This document shows positions 37,709 to 49,084 of a stretch of 64,000 nucleotides of DNA, one piece after another. Origin of the DNA: Chrysaora quinquecirrha. Taxonomy: Eukaryota > Cnidaria > Scyphozoa > Semaeostomeae > Pelagiidae. The translations under genes were made by a program, and so were the position numbers. The notes under the pieces are model-generated. The model saw nothing but the letters and a program-made list of their open reading frames with translations, did no database searches and was not told where the DNA came from. Positions within the stretch are counted from its first letter, which is position 1, and the number at the start of each line of letters is the position of its first letter. Location of the stretch: contig JACTAT010000044.1 of assembly GCA_014526335.1 (NCBI GenBank), forward strand, positions 2,981,042 through 3,045,041, given 5' to 3'.

Positions 37709-40353
37709 GTTAGTTAGTAAATAAGATAGAAATTTAGTTAGTTAGTTAGTTAGTTAGTTAGCAACCTGGTTAGTTACGCTGCAAGCATAGCTTGTATTTT
37801 AGTTAATCAGTTTGTTAGTTAGTTTCTTAGTGAATTAGATAGTGAGCGAGTTTGTTTGTTAGTTAGCTAGCTTGATAATTAGTTAGTTTGTAAGCTGCTT
37901 AATAAGGTTGCAAGATTAGCTTGTATGTTAGTTAGTAAATAAGAAAGAGAGTTAGTTAGTTAGTTTGCTTGTTAGTTGGTTAGTTAGTTACATTGTTAGT
38001 AAGTTTATGAGTAAATTAGATAGTTTGCGAGTGTTTCTATTACATGTATAGCTAGTTAGTTAGTTAGCTAGCAAGCTGGTTAGCTACCTTGCAAGCATAG
38101 CTTGTATGTTAGTTAGTAAGTTAGAGAACTAGTCAGTTAGTTGGTTAGTTAGTTACATAGTTAGTTTGTTAATTTGTTACTTTAAGGCATAGCTTGTATG
38201 TTAGTTAGTTAGCTAGTTACTTAGTTAGTTAGTTAGTTTTTTAGTAAATGAGTTAGCTAGCTGATTAATTAGGTTGAAAGCATAGCTTGTATGTTAGTTA
38301 GTTAGTAATATAGAAAGCTAGTTAGTAAGTTGGTTAGTTAGTTACTCAATTAACTAGTTTGTGAGCAAATTAGATAGTTTTGCGAGGTTGTTTGTTAGTT
38401 AGACAGTTAGTTAGTTAACTAGTTTGTTAGCTAGTAAGTTTGCAACCTGCCTAAATTGATTGCAAGCATAGCTTGTGTGTTAGTAAGTAAGTAAGATAGA
38501 AAGTTAGTTCGTAGTTGGTTAGTTAGTTACTAAGTTAGTTTGTTTTTGAGTACATTAGAGAGTTTGCGAAGTTTTTTGTTACTACGTTATCTAGTTAGTT
38601 CGTGAGTTAGCAAGCTGGTTAGTTATGTTCCAAGCATAGCTTGTATCCTAGGTAGTAAGGTTGTTAGTTAGTTAGTTAGTTAGTTTGTTAGTCAATTAGA
38701 TAGTTAGCGGGTTTGCTTCTTAGTTAGTTAGTTAGTTAGTTTGTTATTGAATGAGTTAGCTAGCTGCTTAGTTAGTTTAAAATTATAGCTTGTATTTTAG
38801 TTATGTAGTTAAATATTTATCTTGTTTGTTTGTTTATTAGTAAATTAGATAGTTTGCCGGTTTGTTCGTTAGCAAGTTAGCTTGACAGTTAGTAGGTTTG
38901 TAAGCTGCATAATTAGGTTGCAATCATAGCTTGTATGTTAGGTCCTTAGTAAGATAGAGAGTTTTTTAGTTAGATAGTTAGTTAGATAGTTAGTGAATTT
39001 GGTTCTTAGTTAGTTACTTAGTTTGTGAGTAATTTAGATAGTTTGCGATGTTGTTTGTTAGTTACTCAGTTACTTAGTTAGTTACCTAGCAAGCCGGTTA
39101 GTTACGCTGCAAGCATAGCTTGTCTGATAGTTAGAAAGTTAGTTTGTTAGTTAGTTAGTTTGTTGGTAAATTAGATAGTCAGCGAATTTGGTTCTTAGTT
39201 GGTTACTTAGTTCGTGAGCAGTTTAAATAGTGGGCGAGGTTGTGTGTTAGTTAGTTAGTTAGTTAGTTAGTTACCTAGCAAGCTGATTAGTTATGTTTAT
39301 TAGCTAGTTAGTTAGGTATGTAGCGAGCTGGTTAGTAACGTTGCAAGAATAGCTTGTATGTTAATTAGTAAGTTAGTTAGTTAGTTAGTACGTTTGCTAG
39401 TAAAATAGATAAATGGCGAGTGTGTTTGTTGGTTAGTTAGTCAGTTAACTAGTTTGTGAGTGAATTGGATAGTTTGCGAGGTTGATTGTTTGTTAGATAG
39501 TTAGTTAGTTAGGTATGTAGCAAGCTAGTTAGATTCGTCGCAAGCATAACTTGTATGTTAGTTAGTAAGTTAATTAGTTAGTTACTTAGTTTGTTAGTAA
39601 TTTAGATAGTTTGCGAGGTTTTTTTGTTAGTTACTTAGTTAGTTAGTTAGTTACCTAGCAAGCTCGTTAGTTACGTTGCAAGCATAGCTTGTCCGTTAGT
39701 TAGTAAGCTTGTTAGTTAGTTAGTTAGTTTGTAAGTAAATAAGATAGTTAGCGAATTTGGTTCTTAGTTAGTTAGATAGTTCTTGAGTAATTTAGATAGT
39801 TTGTGAAGTTGTTTGCTAGTTACATAGTTAGTTAGTTAGTTACCTAGCAAGTTGGTTAGATAAGTTTAAAGCATAGCTTGTATCTTAGGTAGTAAGGTAG
39901 TTAGTTAGTTAGTTAGTTAGTTGGTTAGTTAGTTTATTAGTAATTTAGATAGTTAGCGAGTTTGGTAGTTGGTTAGTTCGTTGGTTAGTTAGTGAGTTAG
40001 CTTTGTTTCTTTGCTAGACTGAAAGCATTGCTTTTATGTTAGCTAGTTAGTTAGTTAGTTAGTTAGTTGGTTTATTAGTAAATTAGATATTTAGCGAGTT
40101 TATGCGTTAGTTAACTAGTTTGTTAGCTAGTAAGTTTGCAACCTGCCTAAATTGGTTGGAAGCATAGCTTGTATGTTAGTTAGTAAGTAAGATAGAAAGT
40201 TAGTTCGTAGCTGGTTAGTTAGTTACTAAGCTAGTTTGTTTTTGAGTACATTAGAGAGTTTGCAATGCTTTTTGTTAGTACGTTAGCTACTTAGTTAGTG
40301 AGTTAGCAATCTGGTTAGTTATGTTACAAGCATAGCTTGTATTTTAGGTAAAG

Positions 40354-40390
<37 letters not shown>

Positions 40391-43050
40391 GTTAGTCAAT
40401 TAGATAGTTAGCGGGTTTGTTTCTTAGTTAGTTAGATAGTTAGTTATTGAATGAGTTAGCTAGCTGCTTAGTTAGTTTAAAATTATAGCTTGTATTTTAG
40501 TTATTTAGTTAAATAATTAGCTTGTTTGTTTGCTTGTTAGTAAATTAGATAGTTTGCAAGTTTGTTTATTAGCAAGTTAGCTTGAGAGTTAGCAAGTTTG
40601 TAACCTGCTTTATTAGGTTGCAAGCATAACTTGTATGTTAGTTTCTTAGTAAGATAGAGAGTTTTTAATTAGTTAGTTAGTTAGATAGTTACCGATTTTG
40701 GTTTTTAGTTAGTTACTTTGTTTGTGAGTAATTTAGATAGTTTGCGAGGTTGTTTGTTAGCTACTTAGTTAGTTAGGTAGTTACCAAGCAAGCCGGTTAG
40801 TTACGCTGCAAGCATATCTTGTCTGTTAGTTAGAATGTTAATTAGTTAGTTAGTTAGTTTGTTAGTAAATTAGATAGTTAGCGAATTTGGTTCTTAGTTA
40901 TTTACTTAGTTCGTGAGTAATTTAGATAGTTTGCGAGGTTCTTTGTTCGTTAGTTAGCTAGTTAGTTAGTTAACTAGCAAGCTGATTAGTTATGTTTATT
41001 AGCTAGTTAGTTAGGTATGTAGCCAGCTGGTTAGTAATGTTGCAAGCATAGCTTGTATGTTAATTAGTAAGTTAGTTAGTTAGTTAGTACGTTTGTTAGT
41101 AAAATAGATATTTAGTGAGTGTGTTTGTTGGTTAGTTAGTCAGGTAACTAGTTTGTGATTGAATTGGATAGTTTGCGAGGTTGATTGTCTGTTAGATAGT
41201 TAGTTAGTTAGGTATGTAGCAAGCTAGTTAGATACGTCGCAAGCATAACTTGTATGTTAGTTAGTAAGTTAATTAGATAGTTACTTAATTTGTTAGTAAA
41301 CTAGATGGTTTGCGAGGTTGTTTGTTTGTTAGTTAGCTAGTTAGTTAGGTATCTAGCAAGATTGTTATTTACATTGCAAGCATAGCTTGTAAGTTAGTTA
41401 GTTAGTTAGTTTGTTAGTCAATTAGATGGTTAACGGGATTGTTTCTTAGTTAGTTAGTTAGTTAGTTATTGAATGAGTTAGCTAGCTGCTTAGTTAGTTT
41501 AAAGTTATAGCTTGTATGTTAGTTATTTAGATAAATAGTTAGCTTGTATGTTTGTTTATTAGTTAATTAGTTAGTTTGCAATTTTGTTTGTTAGCAAGTT
41601 AGCTTGACAGTTAGTAAGTTTGTAAGCTGCATAATTAGGTTGCAAGCATGGCTTGTATGTTAGTTACTTAGTAAGATACAGAGTGTTTTAGTTATTTGGT
41701 TAGTTAGATGGTTAGCGAATTTGGTTCTTAGTTAGTTACTTAGTTCGTGAGTAATTTATATAGTTTGCGAAGTTGTTTGTTAGTTACTTAGGTAGTTAGT
41801 TAGTTACCTAGCAATTTACGCTGCAAGCATAGCTTGTCTGTTAGTTAGAAAGTTAGTTAGTTAGTTAGTTAGTTTGCTTATAAGATAATTAGAAACTTAG
41901 CAACCTTGTTTGTTAGTTAGTTAGCTTGTTGGTTAGTTTGTTTGTAAGCTAATTAATTAGGTTGCAAGCATAGCTTTTATGCTACTTACTTAGTAAAATA
42001 TAGTGCTAGTTGGTAAGTTAGTTAGTTTAATAGTAAATTAAAAAAACAGCGAGTTTCTTTGTTAGTTAGTTAGTTTGTTAGTTAATTTGTTTGTAAGCTG
42101 CTTGATTAGACTACAAGCGTAGCCTATATGTTCATTAGTTAGAACGATAGAGAGTCAGTTGGTTAGTTGGTTAGTTAGTTTCTTAGTTAGTTATTTTGTT
42201 AGTAAATTGGATAGTCTACGAGATTGTTTGTTAGTTAATTAGTTATTTAGTTAGTTACTTTGTTAGCAAGCTGGTTAGTTACGTTGCAATCATAGCTTGT
42301 ACGTTAGTTAGTAAGTTAGTTTGTTACTTAATTAGTTTGAATGTAATCTAGATAGTCAGCGAGTTTCTTTCTTAGTTAGTTAGTTATTTATTTCGTGAGT
42401 TAGCTAGCTTCTTAGTTAGGTTGAAAGCAAAGCATGTATTTTAGTGAGCTAGGTATTTGGTTAGTTGGTTAGTTTGTTTATTAGCAAATTAGGTAGTTAG
42501 CAATTTTATTTGTTAGTTAGTTAGTTTGTTAGTTGGTTAGTTTCTAAGCTGATTAATTAGGTCGCAAGCATAGCTTGTTTGTTAATTACTTAGTGAGATA
42601 AAGCAATAGTATGATAGTTGGTAAAATTGTTGGTAAATTAAATGGTTAGCGAGTTTGTTTGTTAGTTAGTTAGTTAGTTCGTTAGTTAGCTAGTTAGTTT
42701 GCTAGTTTATCAGCTTCTTAGATAATTTATTTGTAAATTATAAGCTGCTTATTTAGGTTGCAAGCATAGCTTGTATGTTAGTTAGTTAGTAAGATAGAGG
42801 GTTAGTTAGTTAGTTTGTTAATTAGTTACTTTAAGGCATAGCTTGTATGTTAGTTAGTTATGCTAGTTAGATAGTTAGTTAGTTAGTTTATTAGTAAACT
42901 AGATAGTTTAGCGAGTTTCTTGTAAGTTTGTTAGTTTCTTAGTTAGTTAGTTCGTAAATTAGATAGTTAGCGAGTTTGTCAGTTGGTTAGTTAGTTAGTT
43001 AGTTAGTTAGTTAACTAGCTGCTTTGTAAGGTAGAAAGCATATCTTGCAT

Positions 43051-43085
<35 letters not shown>

Positions 43086-46000
43086 GGTTAGTCAGTTAGT
43101 TTGTTATTTTTTTAGATAGTTATCAAATTTGTTTCCTAGTTAGTTAGTTTGCTAGTTAGTTAGTTTGTAAGCTGCTTAATTAGCTTGCAAGGATGGGCTG
43201 TATGTTAATTGGTAACTAAGATAAAGTTTTAGTTAGTTAATTGGTTAGTTAGTTAATAAGTTAGTTTGTTTTTGAGTATATTAGATAGTTTAAGAGATTT
43301 CCTGTTAGTTAGTTAGTTAGTTAGTTAGTTTTTTAGTAAATGAGTTAGCTAGCTGATTAACAAGGTTGAAAGCATGGCTTTTATGTTAGTTAGTTAGTAA
43401 TATAGAGAGCTAGTTAGTAAGTTGGTTAGTTACTTACTCAATTAATTAGTTTGTTAGTAAACTAGATAGTTTGCGAGGTTGCTTGTTAGTTAGATTGTTA
43501 GTTAGTTAGGTAGGTAGAAAGCTGGTTAGTTACGTTGCAAGCATGACTTGTATGTTAGTTAGTAAGTTAAATAGATAGTTATGTAGTTTGTTAGCAAATT
43601 AGATAGTTTTCGAGGTTGTTTGTTAGTTAGTTAGCTAGTTAGTTAGTTAGGTATGTAGCAAGCTGGTTAGTTACGTTGCCAGCATAGCTTGTTAGTTAGT
43701 TAGTTAGTTAGTTAGTTGGTTAGTTAGTTTATTAGTAATTTAGATAGTTTGCGAGGTTGTTTGTTAGTTACTTAGTTAGTTAGTTAGTTACCTAGCAAGT
43801 TGGTTAGTTATGTTTAAAGCATTGCTTCTATCTTAGGTAGTAAGGTAGTTAGTTAGTTAGCTAGTTAGTTAGTTGGTTAGTTAGTTTATTAGTAATTTAG
43901 ATAGTTGGCGAGTTTGGTAGTTGGTTAGTTAGTTATTTAGTTAGTGAGTTAGCATTCTGCTTTGTTTGATTGAAAGTATTGCTTTTATGTTACTTAGTTA
44001 GCTAGTTAGTTAGTTAGTTGGTTTATTAGTAAATTAGATATTTAGCGAGTTTATACGTTAGTTAACTAGTTTGTTAGCTAGTAAAATGGCGACCTGCCTA
44101 ATTTGGTTGCAAGCATAGCTTGCATGTTAGTTAGTAAGTAAGATAGAAAGTTAGTTCGTAGTTGGTTAGTTCGTTACTAACCTAGTTTGTTTTTGAGTAC
44201 ATTAAAGAGTTTGCGAGGTTTTTTGTTAGTACGTTAGCTAGTTAGTTAGTGAGTTAGCAAGCTGGTTAGTTATGTTACAAGCATAGCTTGTATCTTAGGT
44301 AGTAAGGTTGTTAGTTAGTTAGTTAGTTAGTTTGTTAGTCAATTAGATGGTTAGCGGGTTTGTTTCTTAGTTAGTTAGTTAGTTTGTTATTGAATGAGTT
44401 AGCTAGCTGCTTAGTTAGTTTAAAGTTATAGCTTGTATGTTGCTTATTTAGATAAATAGTTAGCTTGTTTGTTTGTTTATTAGTTAATTAGTTAGTTTGC
44501 AAGTTTGTTTGCTAGCAAGTTAGCTTGACAGTTAGTAAGTTTGTAAGCTGCATAATTAGGTTGCAAGCATAGCTTGTATGTTAGTTACTTAGTTCGTGAG
44601 TAATTTAGACAGTTTGCGAAGTTGTTTGTTAGTAACTTAGTTAGTTAGTTAGTTACCTAGCAAGTTGGTTAGTTATGTTTAAAGCATAGCTTGTATCTTA
44701 GGTAGTAAGGTAGTTAGTTAGTTAGTTAGTTAGTTGGTTAGTTAGTTTATTAGTAATTTAGATAGTTAGCGAGATTGGTAGTTGGTTGGTTAGTTAGTTA
44801 GTTAGTGAGTTGGCTTGCCGCTTTGTTAGACTGAAAGCATTGCTTTTATGTTAGCTAGTTAGCTAGTTAGTTAGTTAGTTGGTTTATTAGTAAGTTAGAT
44901 ATTTAGCGAGTTTATACGTTAGTTAACTAGTTTGTTTACGAGGTTTTTTGTTAGTACGTTAGCTAGTTGGTTAGTGAGTTAGCGAGCTTGTAAGTTATGT
45001 TACAAGCATAGCTTGTATCTTAGGTAGTAAGGTTGTAAGTTAGTTAGTTAGTTAGTTTGTTAGTCAATTAGATAGTTGGCGGGTTTGTTTCTTAGTTAGT
45101 TATTTAGTTAGTTATTGAATGAGTTAGCTAGCTGCTTAGTTAGTTTGAAATTAAAGCTTGTATCTTAGTTATATAGTTAAATAGTTAGCTTGTTTGTTTG
45201 TTTATTAGTAAATTAGATAGTTTGCAAGTCTGTTTGTTAGCAAGTTAGCTTGACAGTTAGTAAGTTTATAACCTTCATAATTAGGTTGCAAGCATAGCTT
45301 CTATGTTAGTTACTTAGTAAGATAGAGAGTTTTTTAGTTAGTTAGTTAGTTAGATAGTTAGCGAATTTGCTTGTTAGTTAGTTACTTAGTTCGTCAGTAA
45401 TTTAGATAGTTTGCGAGGTTGCTTGTTAGGTGCTTAGTTAGTTAGTTAGTTTCCTAGCAAGCCGGTTAGTTATGTTTATTAGCTAGTTAGTTAGATATGT
45501 AGCGAGCTGGTTAGTAACGTTGCAAGCATAGCTTGTATGTTAACTAGTAAGTTAGTTTGTTAGTTAGTACGTTTGTTAGTAAAATAGATAATTAGGGAGT
45601 GTGTTTGTTGGTTAGTTAGTCAGTGAACTACTTTGTGAGTGAATTAGATAGTTTGCGAGGTTGATTGTTTGTTAGATAGTTAGTTAGTTAGGCATGTAGC
45701 AATCTAGCTAGTTTCGTTGCAAGCATAACTTGTATGTTAGTTAGTAAGTTAATTAGTTGGTTACTTAATTTGTTAGTAAATTAGATGGCTTGCGAGGTTG
45801 TTTGTTTGTTAGTTAGTAAGTTAGTTAGGTATCTAGCAAGATGGTTATTTACATTGCAAGCATAGTTTGTATGTTAGTTTCTTAATTAGTTTGTTAGTTA
45901 GTTAGTTAGCTTATAAGTTAATTAGATACTTAGCAAGTTAGTTTGTTAGTTAATTTGTTTGTAAGCAGCTTTATTAGATTGCAAGCGTAGCCTATATGTT

Positions 46001-47732
46001 CATTAGGTTGTACGATAGAGAGTCAGTTGGTTAGTTGGTTAGTTAGCTTCTTAGTTAGTTATTTTGTTAGTAAATTAGATAGTCTACGAGGTTGTTTGTT
46101 AGTTAATTAGTTATTTAGTTAGTTAGTTTGTTAGCAAGCTGGTTAGTAACGTTGCAATCAAAGCTTGTACGTTAGTTAGTAAGCTACTTAGTAACTGAAT
46201 TAGTTTGAATAGATAGTTAGCGAGTTTCTTTCTTAGTTAGTTAGTTATTTATTTCGTGAGTTAGCTAGCTGCTTAGTTAGGTAGAAAGCAAAGCATGTAT
46301 TATAGTTAGTTAGTTATTTGGTTAGTTGGTTAGTTAGTTTATTAGCAAATTAGATAGTTACCAAGTTTGTTTGTTAGTTAGTTAGTTTGTTAGTTTGTTA
46401 GTTTCTAGTTTCTAGTTTCTATTTTCTAGTTTCTAGTTTTAAGTTTTTAGTTAGCTGCCTAATTAGGTCGCAAGCATAGCTTGTTTGTTAGTTACTTAGT
46501 GACATAAAGAGTTAGTTTGCTAGTTTGTTAGTTTGTTAGTAAATTAAATGGTTAGCGAGATTGTTTGTTAGTTAGTTAGTTAGTTTGCTAGTTTTTCAGT
46601 TTCTTAGTTAATTTATTTGTAAATTTGATAGCTAGCGAGTTTGTTTGTTAAAAAGTTAGTTTCATAGTTAGCTAGTTATAAGCTGCTTATTTAGGTTGCA
46701 AGCATAGCTTTTATGTTAGTTAGTTAGTAAGATAGAGTGTTAGTTAGTTAGTTGGTTAGTTAGTTACTTTAAGGTATAGCTTGTATGTTAGTTATTTAGC
46801 TAGTTAGTTAGTTAGTTAGTTAGCTTATTAGTAGACTAGAAAGTAGGCGAGTTTTCTTAAGTTTGCTAGTTTCTTAGTAAGTAAATTAGATAGTTAGCGA
46901 GTTTGTTAGTTGGTTAGTTAGTTAGATAGATGGGGAGTTAACTAGCTGTTTTGTTAAGAAGAAAGCATATCTTGCATGTTAGTTAGTTAGTTAGTTAGTT
47001 TGTTAGTTAGATGGTTAGTTTATTAGTAAATTAGATAGTTAGCGAGTGTGTTTTTTAGTAAGTTAGTCTTTAGCTAATTAGTTTGTAAGCTGCTTAATTA
47101 GGTTGTAAGGATAGGCTGTATGTTCATTGGCAAGTAACATAGACTGTTAGGTAGTTAATTGGTGTGTTAGTTAATAAGTTAGTTTGTTTTTGAGTATAAA
47201 AGATAGTTTGCGAGGATGTTTGTTAGTAAGTTAGTTAGTTAGTTAGTTTGTTAGTAAATTAGATAGTAAGCTAGTTTGTTTCTTAGTAAGTTAGGTAGTT
47301 AGTTAGATAGTTAGTTTGTAAGTAAATTAGAAAGTTAGCGAGGTTGTTAGTTTGTTAGTTAGTTAGTGAGTTAGCTAGCTGCTCAATTAGGATGAAAGCA
47401 TAGCTTGCATGTTAGTTAGTTAGTTAGTAAGTTTGTTAGTAAATTAGATAGTTAGCGATATTATTTCTTAGTAAGTTAGATAGTTAGTTAGTTAGTTCGT
47501 TAGTGAGTTAGCTAGCTTCTTAGCTAGGTTGAAAGCATAGCTTGTATGTTAGTTAGATAGTTAGTTAGCGAGTTAAATACTTTATTAGTAGATTAGATAG
47601 TTGGCGAGTTTGTTTGTTAGTTAGCTAGTTTGTTAGTAAATTAGATAGTTAGCAAGCTGGTTAGTTATGTTGCAAGCATAGCTTGTATGTTAATTAGTAA
47701 GTTAGTTAGCTAGTTAGTTAATTAGTTTGATT

Positions 47733-47800
<68 letters not shown>

Positions 47801-47831
47801 GTAAGCTGTTTAATTACGCTGCAAGCATAGC
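37693..47831 (-). repeat. TTAG-orientation satellite block 5
   Basis: A 10.1-kb array without insertions. Its first 2-3 kb matches the start of the next block (49012 onward, offset 11,320) and, less closely, 27466 onward. Its last 3.6 kb matches the end of block 4. The microsatellite copy lies at 46400-46438. There is no gene. Confidence 0.93.
46400..46438. repeat. AGTTTCT microsatellite, third copy
   Basis: It has the same interrupted structure as 33851-33890 and lies about 12,555 bp downstream. It marks the higher-order period. Confidence 0.88.
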
Positions 47832-47855
47832 TAACTGAATAACTCTCTACTTTAT
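47812..47855. repeat. Type-1 strand-switch junction, copy 3
   Basis: GCAAGCATAGC is joined to TAACTGAATAACTCTCTAC at about 47832, as at about 35282. Confidence 0.9.
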
Positions 47856-47916
47856 TTACTAACTAACATACAATCTATGCTTGCAACGTAACAAACCAGC
47901 TTGCCTACTAACTTAT

Positions 47917-47955
<39 letters not shown>

Positions 47956-48330
47956 GTTACAAAAATCGTCGCAAACTATCTATTTTAATTATAAACAAAC
48001 TAACTAAGTAACTAACTAACCAACTAACTGACTAGCTACCACTTTATTTACTAACTAACATAAAATCTATGCTTGCAACGTAACTAACCAGCTTGCTAAA
48101 TAACAAATTAACTAACTAACTAACTAGCTAACTAACTAACTAAGATACAAACTCGCTAAATATCTAATTTACGAACAAACTAGATAAATAACTTACTGAG
48201 TAACATACAAGCTACGCTTGCAGCGTAACTAACCAGCTTGCCAACTAACTAACTAACTAACAAACTAACTGTCTATCTTACTTACTAACTAACATATAAG
48301 CTGTGCTTGCAATGTAATTAAGAAGCTTCC

Positions 48331-48362
<32 letters not shown>

Positions 48363-49011
48363 AAACATCCTCGCAAACTATCTAGTTTACTCACAAGCAA
48401 ACTAACTAAATAACTAACTAACCCACTAACTTACTAGCTTCTAACTTACTAACTAAAATACAAGCTATGCTTGCATGGTAGCTAACTAACTAAGTAACTA
48501 GCTAACGAAGTAATAAAATACCCTCGCAAACTACCTAATTAACTCATAAAATTACTAACAATGTAACTAACTAACCAACTAACAAGCAAACTAACTAACT
48601 AACTCTCTTTCTTATTTACCAACTAATATACAAGGTAATCTTGCAACCTTATTAAGCAGCTTACAAACTAACTAATTATCAAGCTAGCTAACTAACAAGC
48701 AAACTCGCTCACTATCTAATTTACTAAGAAACCAACTAACCAACTTATTAACTAACATACAAGCTATGCTTGCAGCGTAACTAACCAGTTTGCTAATTAA
48801 CTAACTAACTAACTAGCTAACTAACTTTCTATCTTATTAACTAACAAACATACAAGCTACGCTTGCAACATAATTAAGCAGCTTACAAACTAACTAACTA
48901 ACTAACTACCTAACTAACTAACTAAGTAACAACCATCCTCGCAAACTATCTATTTTATTTATAAACAAACTAACTAAGTAACTAAATAACGAACTAACTG
49001 ACAAACTCTCT
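47832..49011 (+). repeat. CTAA-orientation island 3
   Basis: The shortest island, 1.18 kb. It begins and ends like island 2 but lacks its middle monomers. This accounts for the island spacing of 12,550 bp on the left edge against 11,319 bp on the right edge. There is no gene. Confidence 0.93.
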
Positions 49012-49028
49012 AGAGCGTAGCTTGTATG
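49001..49028. repeat. Type-2 strand-switch junction, copy 3
   Basis: CTCTAGAG lies at 49008-49015, followed by CGTAGCTTGTATG. The structure is the same as at 27462 and 37689. Confidence 0.9.
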
Positions 49029-49052
49029 TTAGTTAGTAAATAAGATAGAAAT

Positions 49053-49084
<32 letters not shown>

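Noticed and set aside
23785..49011. CENP-B-box-like motif marking a centromere.
   Set aside because: I found no sequence resembling the known CENP-B box in the monomers. Centromere identity cannot be judged from this sequence alone.
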